In this document: piece after piece, positions 23,306 to 31,248 of the stretch
Position numbering within the stretch: position 1 is the stretch's first letter
How the letters are laid out: every line of letters begins with the position of its first letter
Assembly: GCA_964471755.1 (NCBI GenBank)
Contig: CAYYJM010000043.1
Location: 1 to 31,248, forward strand
DNA from: CAYYJM01 sp964471755
Lineage (GTDB): Bacteria > Planctomycetota > Planctomycetia > Gemmatales > Gemmataceae
Direction of reading: 5' to 3'
Length of the DNA: 31,248 nt
Position numbers and translations under genes: made by a program
Notes under the pieces: model-generated
Seen by the model: only the letters and a program-made list of their open reading frames with translations
The model's database searches: none
Told to the model about the DNA's origin: nothing

Positions 23306-24046
23306 TCACCACTGTGCCTCGTCGGCGAACGGATGATGCGGCCGTTTCTCCTTGGGCTTTGGCAGCGAGGCCAGGATGGCGGCGGCCAGGGTCAGATCGT
23401 CGCGGGTCGTGATCTTCAGGTTCGTCGCCGCTCCCGGCACCAGGTGGACGGCGTGACCGGCCGCCTCGATCAGCTGGGCGTCGTCGGTGATGTTCCCCTT
23501 GAACTGACCGCGACGAGCGTAGGCGTCCACGAGCCAGTCCCGGCGGAATACCTGCGGCGTCTGGGCCAGCCAAAGGCCGTCGCGCGGCGCGGTGTGCTGG
23601 ATGGTGTCTCCTTTGCCGGCTCGCTTGATCGTCTCGGTGACGGGCACGGCCAGCAGGGCGGCCCCGGTCTGAGCCGCCTTCGCGAAGACGCTATCGATCT
23701 GAGCGGTCGTCAGGCAGGGCCGAACGGCGTCGTGGACGGCGACGAGATCGACATCGTCGCCGATCTGAGCCAGGGCGTTGGCCACCGACTCGAAGCGTTC
23801 CTTGCCGCCCGCGACGATGGTCACGTCGAGGAACGCGAGGTTGGCGCTGTAGCGTCGCCGGAACAGTTCGTCGTCCTCCGGCGAGACCACGACATAGAGT
23901 CGGGCGACGTCATCGCGGGTGACGAACAACTCGGCCGTGCGCAGCCAGACGGCCCGGCCGTCGAGCGTGGCGAACGGTTTCTTCTCCTTGTCGTGGAATC
24001 GAGACGACTTGCCGGCAGCGGGCAGGATCACGGCAACGCGCGCCAT
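23306..24046 (-). CDS. ispD: 2-C-methyl-D-erythritol 4-phosphate cytidylyltransferase
   Basis: The 246-residue protein has the IspD nucleotidyltransferase signature LPAAGKSSRF (residues 8-17) followed by KKPF, the VAVHDAVRP motif, AQTPQVFRR and ITDDAQLIE. It joins CTP with 2-C-methyl-D-erythritol 4-phosphate in the non-mevalonate isoprenoid pathway, in the cytoplasm. A GAGGTG site precedes the start. The C-terminal tail (PKPKEKRPHHPFADEAQW) is a non-conserved extension. Other MEP pathway genes are not in the window. Confidence 0.93.
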   Translation of the reverse strand: MARVAVILPAAGKSSRFHDKEKKPFATLDGRAVWLRTAELFVTRDDVARLYVVVSPEDDELFRRRYSANLAFLDVTIVAGGKERFESVANALAQIGDDVDLVAVHDAVRPCLTTAQIDSVFAKAAQTGAALLAVPVTETIKRAGKGDTIQHTAPRDGLWLAQTPQVFRRDWLVDAYARRGQFKGNITDDAQLIEAAGHAVHLVPGAATNLKITTRDDLTLAAAILASLPKPKEKRPHHPFADEAQW

Positions 24047-24171
24047 GGTTCACCTCGGCGGAGCAAATCCGGGGCGTGGATGGCCCTTCGATCTGAGGCG
24101 AGCGAGCCAGTCTCGCTCTCCCCAGAGCAGTCTACCCCGAGCCGGCTCGCTGGCCAGTGCGACGCCTCGGG

Positions 24172-24489
24172 TCAGGTCGTGGACTGGCTGGCATCCGTCC
24201 AGGTTTCCAGCCGGGCCCGCACTCCCAGGAAGGACTCGAACCAGGCGGAGAAGGCGTCGGCCTCGGCCTGGAGCAGTTTCTCGATGACGGCGGCCTCGCC
24301 CTGGGACCGGGTCACGGTGTCTTCCAGCCGCGTCAGATGCGCGCGGGCCCGCTGAAGACCATCGGGCAGCGGAGTCGGCTGCGATCGTCGTTCGACCGCG
24401 ACGATGTCCGGAAGCCGGGCGAGGTACTCCTGCACGGCCTGCTCCATCCGCTCCAGCGACCGCAGATACCCGCTCGCAGGTCGGGCCAT
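24172..24489 (-). CDS. Small helical protein of unknown function
   Basis: The 105-residue product is predicted almost wholly helical, with coiled-coil-like stretches (LERMEQAVQEYLARL, LTRLEDTVTRSQGEAAVIEKLLQAEADAF) and a Trp-containing end. No family, signal peptide or catalytic motif is recognised. GGGAG stands 6 nt before the ATG, which supports a real gene. It lies 125 nt upstream of ispD on the same strand. Confidence 0.65.
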   Translation of the reverse strand: MARPASGYLRSLERMEQAVQEYLARLPDIVAVERRSQPTPLPDGLQRARAHLTRLEDTVTRSQGEAAVIEKLLQAEADAFSAWFESFLGVRARLETWTDASQSTT

Positions 24490-24684
24490 GATCCGCTCCC
24501 TCTGGCACGAACATCTAGCGAATTCCCCGCGAGACTATACCCGGCGAGCGATCGTGATTCCGCGCCAGAATTTCTCTTGCGTTCCCTGGCAGGTATTGCT
24601 ATGTGACGCCTTCCGCAACAAATACCGAGGGGGCCGGGCGGTTCGGGGGAAACGCCCGGTAGTCGGAGCGAAGGGGGGGCTGTC

Positions 24685-25446
24685 GTGTACGTCGCCTGTT
24701 CCACGCTATGTTTTGGTCGCTATTCACTGGAAGACGCTCTGGGCCGGATCGGGGAACTCGGCTTCAACAAGTTCGACGTGGCCGTCTTCGAGCATGGACG
24801 GCATCTGCGTCCGTCGGAGGTGGCCCGCGACGTGAACCGGGCTGCCGCACGTCTGCGCGGGAACACCGGGTTGACACCGATCGCGTTCACGGTCGATCTG
24901 GGGGATTCGCCGCCGGAGGAGTGTCTGGGCCGATTCCACGCTGTCTGCAAGCTGGCCCGGCTGTCGGCCACGCCGCTGATCACCCTGACGGCCGGGCCGA
25001 CCGGCACGGCGATCGAGACGGAGGTCGCTCGCCTGGGCAAGTTCAAGGCCGTCGCCGACGCCGAGGGCATCCTGCTCGCCCTGGACACGCGCCAGGGGAC
25101 TTTGACCGCCCTGCCCGAGACGGCGGTCGAACTGTGCCAGCAGGTTCCCGGCCTGGTCCTGACGCTCGACCCGAGCCACTACCTGGTCGGGCCGGCTCAG
25201 GGACAGTACGAGGCCGTCTATCCGTACGTCCGGCATGTCCACCTGCGTGACAGTGGCGCGTCGCCGCAACTGTTCCAGGTTCGCGTCGGTCAGGGCGAGA
25301 TCGAGTACGGGAAGATCCTCGCTCACCTGAGCAAGTGCCGGTATGAGCGGGCGTTGACCGTGGATCTGCACGACATCCCCGATGCACCCTTCGCCATGGA
25401 GCCGGAGGTGCGGAAGCTGAAGTATCTGCTGGAGAGTCTGCTCTGA
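24685..25446 (+). CDS. Sugar phosphate isomerase/epimerase-like TIM-barrel protein
   Basis: The 253-residue protein has the xylose-isomerase-like AP-endonuclease-2 barrel. Strand motifs run from STLCFGRYSLEDAL through GFNKFDVAVFEHG to LDPSHY (D162) and HVHLRDSG (H186). The usual metal-binding Glu residues at strands 5 and 8 are Asp here (D134 in LALDTRQ and D227 in LTVDLHD), so the metal site differs from the standard form. A sugar epimerase or isomerase role is a family guess. It starts with GTG, with a G-rich stretch 5 nt upstream. It is followed by a hairpin, so it probably forms its own unit. Confidence 0.8.
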   Translation: MYVACSTLCFGRYSLEDALGRIGELGFNKFDVAVFEHGRHLRPSEVARDVNRAAARLRGNTGLTPIAFTVDLGDSPPEECLGRFHAVCKLARLSATPLITLTAGPTGTAIETEVARLGKFKAVADAEGILLALDTRQGTLTALPETAVELCQQVPGLVLTLDPSHYLVGPAQGQYEAVYPYVRHVHLRDSGASPQLFQVRVGQGEIEYGKILAHLSKCRYERALTVDLHDIPDAPFAMEPEVRKLKYLLESLL

Positions 25447-25451
25447 ACGCC

Positions 25452-25498
25452 GGCGAGCGGAGAGCGTCATCGCTGCTCGCGGCCCCTCTCCGCTCGCC
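25452..25498 (+). terminator. Hairpin after the TIM-barrel gene, possible terminator
   Basis: A perfect 13-bp stem (25452-25464 with 25486-25498) encloses a 21-nt loop. It starts 5 nt past the stop codon and is followed by TTGCTCTT, a weak T-rich tail. Termination is plausible but not strong. Confidence 0.5.
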
Positions 25499-25561
25499 TT
25501 GCTCTTCGCCGGCCCTACAATGGGCGAGTGGATTCCCTTCCTCGCTCGGCGGAGACGATGC

Positions 25562-26878
25562 ATGATGCGTTCGCTGGTCCTCTTCGTGCTGGTCGCGACC
25601 GGGTTGGTCCACGGCCAGCAACACTGGCCCGGCTTCCGTGGTGCCGGCGTCGCCGTGATGGACGCGCCGACCCTGCCGACGGAATGGGACGCGAAGAAGA
25701 ACGTCGCCTGGGCCGTCGAGATTCCGGGCAAGGGCTGGTCGAGCCCGGTCGTCTGGGGCGACAGGGTCTTCACCACGTCCGTCCTCAACGACCGCGAAGC
25801 GTTCGCCGCGCGCAAGGGTCTGTACATCCAGGACATCGAGGGGAAGATCGAGCCGGGCGAACATCGCTGGATGGTTCACTGTCACGACCTGGTCAGCGGC
25901 AAGCTCCTCTGGTCGCGTGAGGCGAAGAAGGGGCCGGCTCCGACTTCCATTCACATCAAGAACACCTACGCCTCGGAGACGCCGGCCTGTGACGGCGAGC
26001 GTGTCTACGCCTACTTCGGCAACGTCGGCCTGTTCTGCTACGACCACTCGGGCAAGGAACTCTGGAACAGGTCCTGGCCGACCGTCAAGACCCGTGGCGG
26101 CTGGGGCCTGGCCGCCTCGCCAGCGGTCCATGATGGCGTCGTCTATCTCGTCAACGACAACGATCAGAAGTCGTTCCTGACCGCCCTCGATGCGCGAACC
26201 GGCAAGGAGAAGTGGACCGTCTCCCGCGAGGAGAAGAGTACCTGGGGCACGCCGTTCGTCTGGGTGAATGACCAGCGCACGGAGATCGTCACGGCCGGGA
26301 CGAACAAGGTCCGTTCGTACGGCACGGACGGCCAGCTGCTCTGGGAGATCCGTGGCATGTCAACGCTATCGATCCCGACGCCGTTCGCCGCCCACGGCCT
26401 GCTCTACGTCACGTCGGGCTACGTTCTCGACTTCTTGCAGAAGCCGATGTACGTCGTCCGGCCCGGAGCCACGGGCGACATCACGCCCCAGGGGAAGGAG
26501 AAGACGAACCCGTCGCTGGTCTGGGTCGATCGCAAGATCGGGCCATATCACCCGACGCCGGTCGTGGTGGGCGATTATCTGTACGTCCTGCTCGATCAGG
26601 GCTTCCTGTCGTGCTTCGAGGCGAAGACGGGCAAGATGGTCTACGAGCGTCAGCGGCTCGGCGCGTCGGCCCGGGCGTTCACCGCTTCCCCGTGGGCGTA
26701 CAATGGGAAGGTGTTCTGCCTGAGCGAGGACGGCGAGACCTACGTCGTCCAGGGCGGCCCGGAGTTCAAGGTGCTCGCCGTGAACAGCCTCGACGACATG
26801 ACCCTGGCGTCGCCGGCGATTGCTCAAGGGCGTCTGCTGATCCGGACGCAGGGCAAGCTGTACTGCCTGCGAAAATAG
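25562..26878 (+). CDS. Secreted PQQ-type beta-propeller repeat protein (third copy, divergent subtype)
   Basis: The 438-residue protein has a signal peptide (about residues 1-19, ending GLVHG) and starts QQHWPGFRGAG, the short form of the WPxxRG motif of the other two. Blades with DARTGKEKW, FEAKTGKMVYE and YVVQGG follow. It diverges from the tandem pair, with a longer insertion (about residues 75-125, containing HIKNTYASETPACDG). No catalytic residues are recognised, so envelope binding or scaffolding is the cautious reading. The start at 25562 has GGAG with 7-nt spacing and opens the signal peptide; an in-frame ATG at 25520 is an alternative. The next gene starts 76 nt later on the same strand. 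Confidence 0.85.
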   Translation: MMRSLVLFVLVATGLVHGQQHWPGFRGAGVAVMDAPTLPTEWDAKKNVAWAVEIPGKGWSSPVVWGDRVFTTSVLNDREAFAARKGLYIQDIEGKIEPGEHRWMVHCHDLVSGKLLWSREAKKGPAPTSIHIKNTYASETPACDGERVYAYFGNVGLFCYDHSGKELWNRSWPTVKTRGGWGLAASPAVHDGVVYLVNDNDQKSFLTALDARTGKEKWTVSREEKSTWGTPFVWVNDQRTEIVTAGTNKVRSYGTDGQLLWEIRGMSTLSIPTPFAAHGLLYVTSGYVLDFLQKPMYVVRPGATGDITPQGKEKTNPSLVWVDRKIGPYHPTPVVVGDYLYVLLDQGFLSCFEAKTGKMVYERQRLGASARAFTASPWAYNGKVFCLSEDGETYVVQGGPEFKVLAVNSLDDMTLASPAIAQGRLLIRTQGKLYCLRK

Positions 26879-26954
26879 TTCTCACCCGGTGCGGACGATC
26901 CGCTATACTTCCCCTTCGTGTCTTCTGCCGGATGCGCGAAGGAGCCCTGACCTC

Positions 26955-29900
26955 ATGACCATCCGTGTGACGTGCCCGGGATGCGACCGCGCCCTGAACC
27001 TGGCCAACGACCTGGCCGGAAAGAAGATCCGCTGTCCGGGATGCAGGCGGGTCGTCTCCGTCCCGGATGGCACGGGTGAGCGGACGACCGACCGGCCACG
27101 TTCCCGCCGGCCGCGCGACGACGAGGAGATCGCGGACGCCCTGCTGGTCGGCGAGACGCCCTGGGGCTGGATCCTCGGCGGTGCCGGCGTCGCCGTGCTG
27201 CTCCTGACCGGCGTCATCGTCGCCGTCGTCGTGGCGATGCGCTCCGGCTCCGGGACGCCAGCCCCGCTCGCCCAGTTGAACGTTCCGCCCGGGAAGGACC
27301 GTCAGAATCCCGTCCCGATTCCACCGCGCGATCAGAAGAAGGACATCGACCGGCCCAGGAACGTTCCCGTCGTGCCGCCGGTCGTCACGGCCTGGCGCGT
27401 CCAGCCCGACCCGCTTCCGGACGACCTCAAGCCGCCGGAGAACCCGAAGGGGGCGATCGCCGTAGCTGGCCACCTGCTCCCGGTCGTCTACCCGACGACG
27501 TTCAGCCCGTTCGTCAGCGTGGCCGGCAAGGTCGGCAACGTCGAGACGCGGGAGGTGTGGGATCTGCGCACCGGCCAGCGCGTCGGCCAGGTTAACGAGA
27601 ACAAGTCCTTCGACGGCATCGCCCTCAGCCCGGACGGCAAGCAAATGGCCTGCAGCGGCCTCGGTCGCAGTCAACAGGCGGTCCAGGTCTGGACGGTCGC
27701 CGGCGGCGAACACCAGGTCGCGGTCGATGCGCGGTCCGGCGGCCTGGCCGTCATCGACTTCGCGGGACCGGGGCAACTCGTGACGGCGAAGGCCGTCGGG
27801 AGCAATCGCGTCGTCCAGGTGTGGAACATCGCCACCGGGGCGGAGCTGCGCCAGTTCAAGGTGCCCGGCCTGTTCACTCCCAAGCAGGTCGCCTTCAGCC
27901 AGGGGCGACGCTACTTCGCCGTGGCGGCCAAGAATCCCGAATGCGTGTTGATTTACGACCTGACGACCGGCCAGCTCGCCGGCGCAATCGCGTCGTCGGC
28001 CGGTGGCGGGTGCCTCGGCCTGGCTTTCTCGCCGGACGGCAAGTCGCTCGCCGGCCTGTTCCAGACCCGCCTGGTCGTCTGGAACCTGGCCAGTTCCGGT
28101 GACAAGATCGTCGATCGACTGATCGACAAGGAAGGCCCGCGCTGGAGCGGAACGAGCTACCAGGGTCCGGCCATCGACTGGATGGCGGACGGATCGGCCC
28201 TGGTGCTGCACGGCCAGACCCTGCTCGACCCGACGACGGGAGGCAACTTCTGGTCGCTGCCAATGGCGCAGGACAACAAGGCACGCCGCGTCTTCGCCGG
28301 AACCCTGGCTGTCTACAAGAGCGCCACCTCGCGGAGCCTGACGTTCGAGCCCCTGCCGGTCGAGCGGCTGACGGCGGCCCGGACGGCGGTTCGGGCCGGT
28401 CAGGATCCGACGGCGACGGTCCTGCCGGCGGCCCGGTCGGCCGACTGGTCGCAGGTCAAGACGCTGTCGGCCCCGGCCGGGGCGGTGCCGTGGACGGCGA
28501 CGGCCGACCCGGCACCGGCCGCGAAGGGCCCGCTCGCCGCGCGGCCCGTTCCGCTGCGGGACGGCGAGCCACAGCAACTGCTGTTCAGCCAGCCGGACGC
28601 CGGCCTGGCCATCGTCCTGGCCGCGACCCGGATCGAGGGCCAGGTCGATCGCCAGCAGCTCCGCGCCGACCGCTACGACCTGACCTCCGGCCAGCACCTC
28701 GGCGGCCTCGACCTCTTCGTTGCCGACCTCCCGGTGACGCGTACGGTGACGATCCCGGCCGACGCTGCCCCCGACGGCGTCCTCGTCGCGGTGCGCGAGC
28801 CGAAGGATGGTCGGCGCATCGATCTGTGGTCCCTGGCCGAGAAGAAGCACGTCGCCGGCTGGCTGCCCTACGAGAAGGAGGCCGATCCCCGCGTGAGCTG
28901 GGTCGGCTTCGCCGACGCCCGGCACCTGCTGACGCTGAACGCGGCCGGAAAGCTCACCCTGTGGGACGTGCCGGAATGCCGGGCGATCTACACCGTGCCG
29001 GTGGGCCGGACGGCTCCGGCGTTCAGCCCGGGGCGGAAGTACGTCGCCGTCGCGACGGCGACGGGCCTCGACGTCCTGGTCGCGGCCACCGGCGCACGCG
29101 CCGGCCAGTTCGCCGACGCGACCGGGGCGGCGCTGGCGATGGCCTATCGGCAGGACGGCCGCGAAGTCGCCGCGCTGATGCGCGGCCCGGGCACGGAGCA
29201 GACCGTCCGCCGCTGGGACGCCACGACCGGGGCGAGTACGGCCGAGTTCCCGACGTTCGCCAGCGGGACCGACCTGCAGTGGGCCGGCACCGACCACCTG
29301 CTCGTCGGCCAGGGGCAGCACCTCGGGCCGACGCTGATCGACTGTGCGCTGAAGTGGGTCGTGGCCCGCTACCAGGTGCCCGGCCGGGGCCGGCACACCG
29401 CGACGAGCCCGGACGGCCGGCACTGGTTCGCGTCCTCCCGGGGCCTGAACCAGCCCTACGCCCTGACGGCACAGACCCTCCCGGACGCGGTCAGCCGGCA
29501 GTTCGCCCGCGGCATCGCGGCCGGCCAGGTGCAGCTCGTGTTGGCCCCCGGCATGTCGCTCGCCGTCCGGGCCGAAGGGGCCGCTCCGCCGGGCGACTCC
29601 GGGGCCTTCCATCAGGCGATCGTCGCGCGTCAGGCGGGCTTCTGGCAGGCGGTCGGCTACAAGGTCGTGCCCCAGGGCGGCGACCTGGCGCTGACGGTTC
29701 GCGTCGCCCAGCGCGACACGGGCCAGACACGTCGGTACGAGCTGCGCAAGATCGGCCGGCCGATGGGCGGCATGAAGCCGACCGTTGTGACGGTCAACGT
29801 GAAGGAGGTCGCGGTCGAGATGGCCCTGACCGACAGGACCGGGGGCGTTCTGTGGTCGGAGAAGCTGCCGCCGGTGCGCACGCCGAACACGGTCGGCGTC

Positions 29901-30062
29901 GTCGAGACGGACGACATCAACGCCTATCTGGAGCGGGCCCTGTGGGCCAGCGTGACGGGCGGTCAGAGCCGGCCGCAGCAGCCGCCGCCGTCGGCCATCG
30001 TCCGGACGCCGGCCGGCTTGGAGCCATTGCCGCGGAGCGTCACCCTCACTGGCGACCGATGA
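26955..30062 (+). CDS. Zinc-ribbon, transmembrane, WD40-like beta-propeller protein (1035 residues)
   Basis: Residues 7-10 and 27-30 are two CPGC knuckles of a zinc ribbon. A charged linker follows, then one membrane segment (about 70-94, WGWILGGAGVAVLLLTGVIVAVVV) and a Pro-rich linker. From about residue 160 there are two runs of WD40-like or quinoprotein-like blades (VWDLRTGQRV, VQVWTVAGG, VVQVWNIATGAEL, LTLWDVPECRAI, VRRWDATTGAS). A last part (about 860-1035) is not a clear repeat. With the ribbon inside and the propeller outside, it could pass a signal or anchor a surface protein; that is inference. The start at 26955 is preceded by AAGGAG at about 10 nt. No kinase or protease domain was found, unlike many planctomycete WD40 fusions. 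Confidence 0.85.
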   Translation: MTIRVTCPGCDRALNLANDLAGKKIRCPGCRRVVSVPDGTGERTTDRPRSRRPRDDEEIADALLVGETPWGWILGGAGVAVLLLTGVIVAVVVAMRSGSGTPAPLAQLNVPPGKDRQNPVPIPPRDQKKDIDRPRNVPVVPPVVTAWRVQPDPLPDDLKPPENPKGAIAVAGHLLPVVYPTTFSPFVSVAGKVGNVETREVWDLRTGQRVGQVNENKSFDGIALSPDGKQMACSGLGRSQQAVQVWTVAGGEHQVAVDARSGGLAVIDFAGPGQLVTAKAVGSNRVVQVWNIATGAELRQFKVPGLFTPKQVAFSQGRRYFAVAAKNPECVLIYDLTTGQLAGAIASSAGGGCLGLAFSPDGKSLAGLFQTRLVVWNLASSGDKIVDRLIDKEGPRWSGTSYQGPAIDWMADGSALVLHGQTLLDPTTGGNFWSLPMAQDNKARRVFAGTLAVYKSATSRSLTFEPLPVERLTAARTAVRAGQDPTATVLPAARSADWSQVKTLSAPAGAVPWTATADPAPAAKGPLAARPVPLRDGEPQQLLFSQPDAGLAIVLAATRIEGQVDRQQLRADRYDLTSGQHLGGLDLFVADLPVTRTVTIPADAAPDGVLVAVREPKDGRRIDLWSLAEKKHVAGWLPYEKEADPRVSWVGFADARHLLTLNAAGKLTLWDVPECRAIYTVPVGRTAPAFSPGRKYVAVATATGLDVLVAATGARAGQFADATGAALAMAYRQDGREVAALMRGPGTEQTVRRWDATTGASTAEFPTFASGTDLQWAGTDHLLVGQGQHLGPTLIDCALKWVVARYQVPGRGRHTATSPDGRHWFASSRGLNQPYALTAQTLPDAVSRQFARGIAAGQVQLVLAPGMSLAVRAEGAAPPGDSGAFHQAIVARQAGFWQAVGYKVVPQGGDLALTVRVAQRDTGQTRRYELRKIGRPMGGMKPTVVTVNVKEVAVEMALTDRTGGVLWSEKLPPVRTPNTVGVVETDDINAYLERALWASVTGGQSRPQQPPPSAIVRTPAGLEPLPRSVTLTGDR

Positions 30063-30074
30063 ACACGGGTTCGG

Positions 30075-30080
30075 TATAAT
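30075..30080 (+). promoter_or_regulatory. Possible -10 element upstream of fadA
   Basis: TATAAT occurs in TCGGTATAATACGG, 129 nt before the fadA start. No matching -35 sequence is evident, so the call rests on the hexamer and the AT-rich spot within a GC-rich intergenic region. Confidence 0.35.
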
Positions 30081-30208
30081 ACGGATGGGGAAGCAATCGT
30101 GAGTCGCAAGTACGCCCACCGCCGGGCGGTCGTCGCCCCGGAACGGCCCTGGCGGAGTATTTCGATGTGAGAGGACCAGCGGCAAGGCCGCCGAGAGGAG
30201 AGAGAACC

Positions 30209-31248
30209 ATGACCCAGGCCGTCGTTGTCGATGCCGTGCGGACGCCGATCGCGCGGGCTCATCCCGAGAAGGGTTTCTTCCGCGACGTGCGTGCCGACGA
30301 CCTCTCGGCCGATCTGATCTCCGCCTTGCTCGCCCGGAATAGCCTCCCAGCCGACAAGATCGAGGACATCCACTGGGGTTGCGTCAAGCAGCAGAGCGAG
30401 CAGGGCTTCAACATCGCCCGCATGGCCGCGCTGATCGCCGGCCTACCGGTCACGGTTCCGGCCGAGACGGTCAATCGGCTGTGCGGCTCGAGCTTGCAGG
30501 CTCTGCACGCGGCGGTCATGAGCATCGCCGCCGGCTGCGAGGACGTGCAGATCGCCGGCGGCGTCGAACACATGCAGCACATCCCGATGGATGCCGACTT
30601 CGACATGAGCCCGCGCTACGCCTACCGGCACAGCCCGGCGACCCTGAACATGGGTCTGACGGCCGAGAACCTCGCCCTGCGGTATCGGATCGATCGCAAG
30701 ACCCAGGACGCCTGGGCCCTGCGCAGCCATCAACGCGCTGCGGCCGCTCACGATGCCGGCAAGTTCGCCGGCGAGATCGTCCCGACCTGGGGCCGCGATG
30801 AAGAGGGGCACAAGGTCATCAGCACGTTCGATCAGTGCGTCCGTCGTGACACCAGCCTGGAGGCTCTGGGATCGCTGAAGCCGGCGTTCATGCCGGCTGG
30901 TGGTACGGTCACGGCCGGCAACAGTAGTCCGCTCAACGCCGGAGCGTCGGCGCTGCTGGTGATGTCCGAGAAGAAGGCGGCCGAGCTGGGCTTCAAGCCG
31001 ATGGCTCGCGTCAGGGCGATGGGCGTCGCCGGCGTCGATCCCAGCGTCATGGGCCTCGGCCCGGTGCCGGCCACGCACAAGGCGCTCCAGCGTGCGGGCC
31101 TGACGCTCGATCAGATCGATCTGATCGAGATCAACGAGGCCTTTGCGGTGCAGATCCTGGCGGTGATGCAGGAACTGAAGCCGGACCCGGAGAAGGTGAA
31201 CGTCAACGGCGGCGCGATCGCCATCGGCCATCCGCTCGGCGGCGGTGG
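30209..31248 (+). CDS. fadA: Acetyl-CoA C-acyltransferase (3-ketoacyl-CoA thiolase), 3' truncated by window edge
   Basis: 346 residues are visible of an expected 390 or so. The nucleophile C92 (NRLCGSSLQAL), the NEAF motif (309-312) and H341 (GGAIAIGHPLGG) are present; the C-terminal second Cys lies beyond the window. Similarity to E. coli FadA is high in VVVDAVRTP, GFNIAR, GGVEHM and MGLTAE. It cleaves 3-ketoacyl-CoA with CoA in the last step of fatty-acid beta-oxidation, usually as part of a FadBA complex, so a fadB-like gene may follow to the right. AGGAG stands 8 nt before the ATG. A degradative FadA is favoured over an acetoacetyl-CoA-forming thiolase by these motifs. Confidence 0.92.
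   Translation, partial: MTQAVVVDAVRTPIARAHPEKGFFRDVRADDLSADLISALLARNSLPADKIEDIHWGCVKQQSEQGFNIARMAALIAGLPVTVPAETVNRLCGSSLQALHAAVMSIAAGCEDVQIAGGVEHMQHIPMDADFDMSPRYAYRHSPATLNMGLTAENLALRYRIDRKTQDAWALRSHQRAAAAHDAGKFAGEIVPTWGRDEEGHKVISTFDQCVRRDTSLEALGSLKPAFMPAGGTVTAGNSSPLNAGASALLVMSEKKAAELGFKPMARVRAMGVAGVDPSVMGLGPVPATHKALQRAGLTLDQIDLIEINEAFAVQILAVMQELKPDPEKVNVNGGAIAIGHPLGGG

Noticed and set aside
30099..30170. GTG-initiated 23-codon frame (MSRKYAHRR...) upstream of fadA
   Set aside because: It has a weak GGGGAAG-type site in front, but it is too short and basic to tell from chance, and no attenuator-like hairpin was seen.
26766..30185. Long minus-strand open frame of 1139 codons antisense to the WD40-like gene
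   Set aside because: The translation is Arg/Gly/Val-rich with no recognisable domain. The plus strand has a zinc ribbon, a membrane helix and repeated WD-type blades.
1..31248. CRISPR array, tRNA or rRNA genes, prophage or defence system
   Set aside because: No regularly spaced direct repeats, cloverleaf-like sequences, rRNA-like stretches or phage/defence gene signatures were recognised on either strand.

Overview
The window looks like chromosomal DNA of a high-GC planctomycete, most likely a Gemmataceae-type organism. The pointers are an S1 sulfatase, three secreted PQQ-type beta-propellers of the 'WPQWRGP' kind, a zinc-ribbon/transmembrane/WD40-like protein, a very long membrane-anchored HEAT-repeat protein, tandem PilZ domains and an OleA-type thiolase. 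This placement is inferred from gene content; no rRNA or tRNA gene is present to confirm it. One 10-N assembly gap lies at 17222-17231.

Layout. 1-786: 3' part of an oleA-like gene, running into the window from the left. 793-3155 (minus): a secreted sulfatase followed by a PhyH-type dioxygenase, divergent from two tandem PQQ-propeller genes (3316-5911, plus). A 95-nt near-perfect palindrome (5909-6003) overlaps the second propeller's stop codon and separates it from a convergent tandem-PilZ gene (6033-6755). 6756-7254 has no intact gene but holds the C-terminal remnant of an IS630-type transposase. 7255-9595 (plus) is a tight four-gene run: an esterase, two small related proteins of unknown function and an aldo/keto reductase. 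9611-16750 is all minus strand: a small acidic protein, ilvD, an unknown protein, a LOG-family protein with a STAS protein upstream, and three tandem secreted paralogues. 16941-18158 (plus) is an RlmI-like methyltransferase broken by the N gap. 18163-21576 (minus) is the HEAT protein. 21671-22621 (plus) is a CDF metal transporter whose end overlaps convergent upp. upp, ispD and a small helical protein continue on the minus strand to 24489. 24685-31248 (plus) carries a TIM-barrel sugar-phosphate isomerase-like protein, a third PQQ propeller, the zinc-ribbon/WD40-like giant and fadA, which is cut by the right edge.

How it fits together. Housekeeping functions (ilvD, ispD, upp, fadA, rRNA methylation) are interspersed with planctomycete-type envelope proteins. 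FadA (beta-oxidation thiolysis) and OleA (head-to-head acyl condensation) both handle acyl-CoA but lie at opposite ends and no link is shown. No CRISPR array, prophage, defence island or biosynthetic cluster was recognised. The least explained items are the three-paralogue secreted family at 14142-16750, the two large intergenic palindromes, the paired small proteins at 7952-8622 and the STAS-LOG pair.
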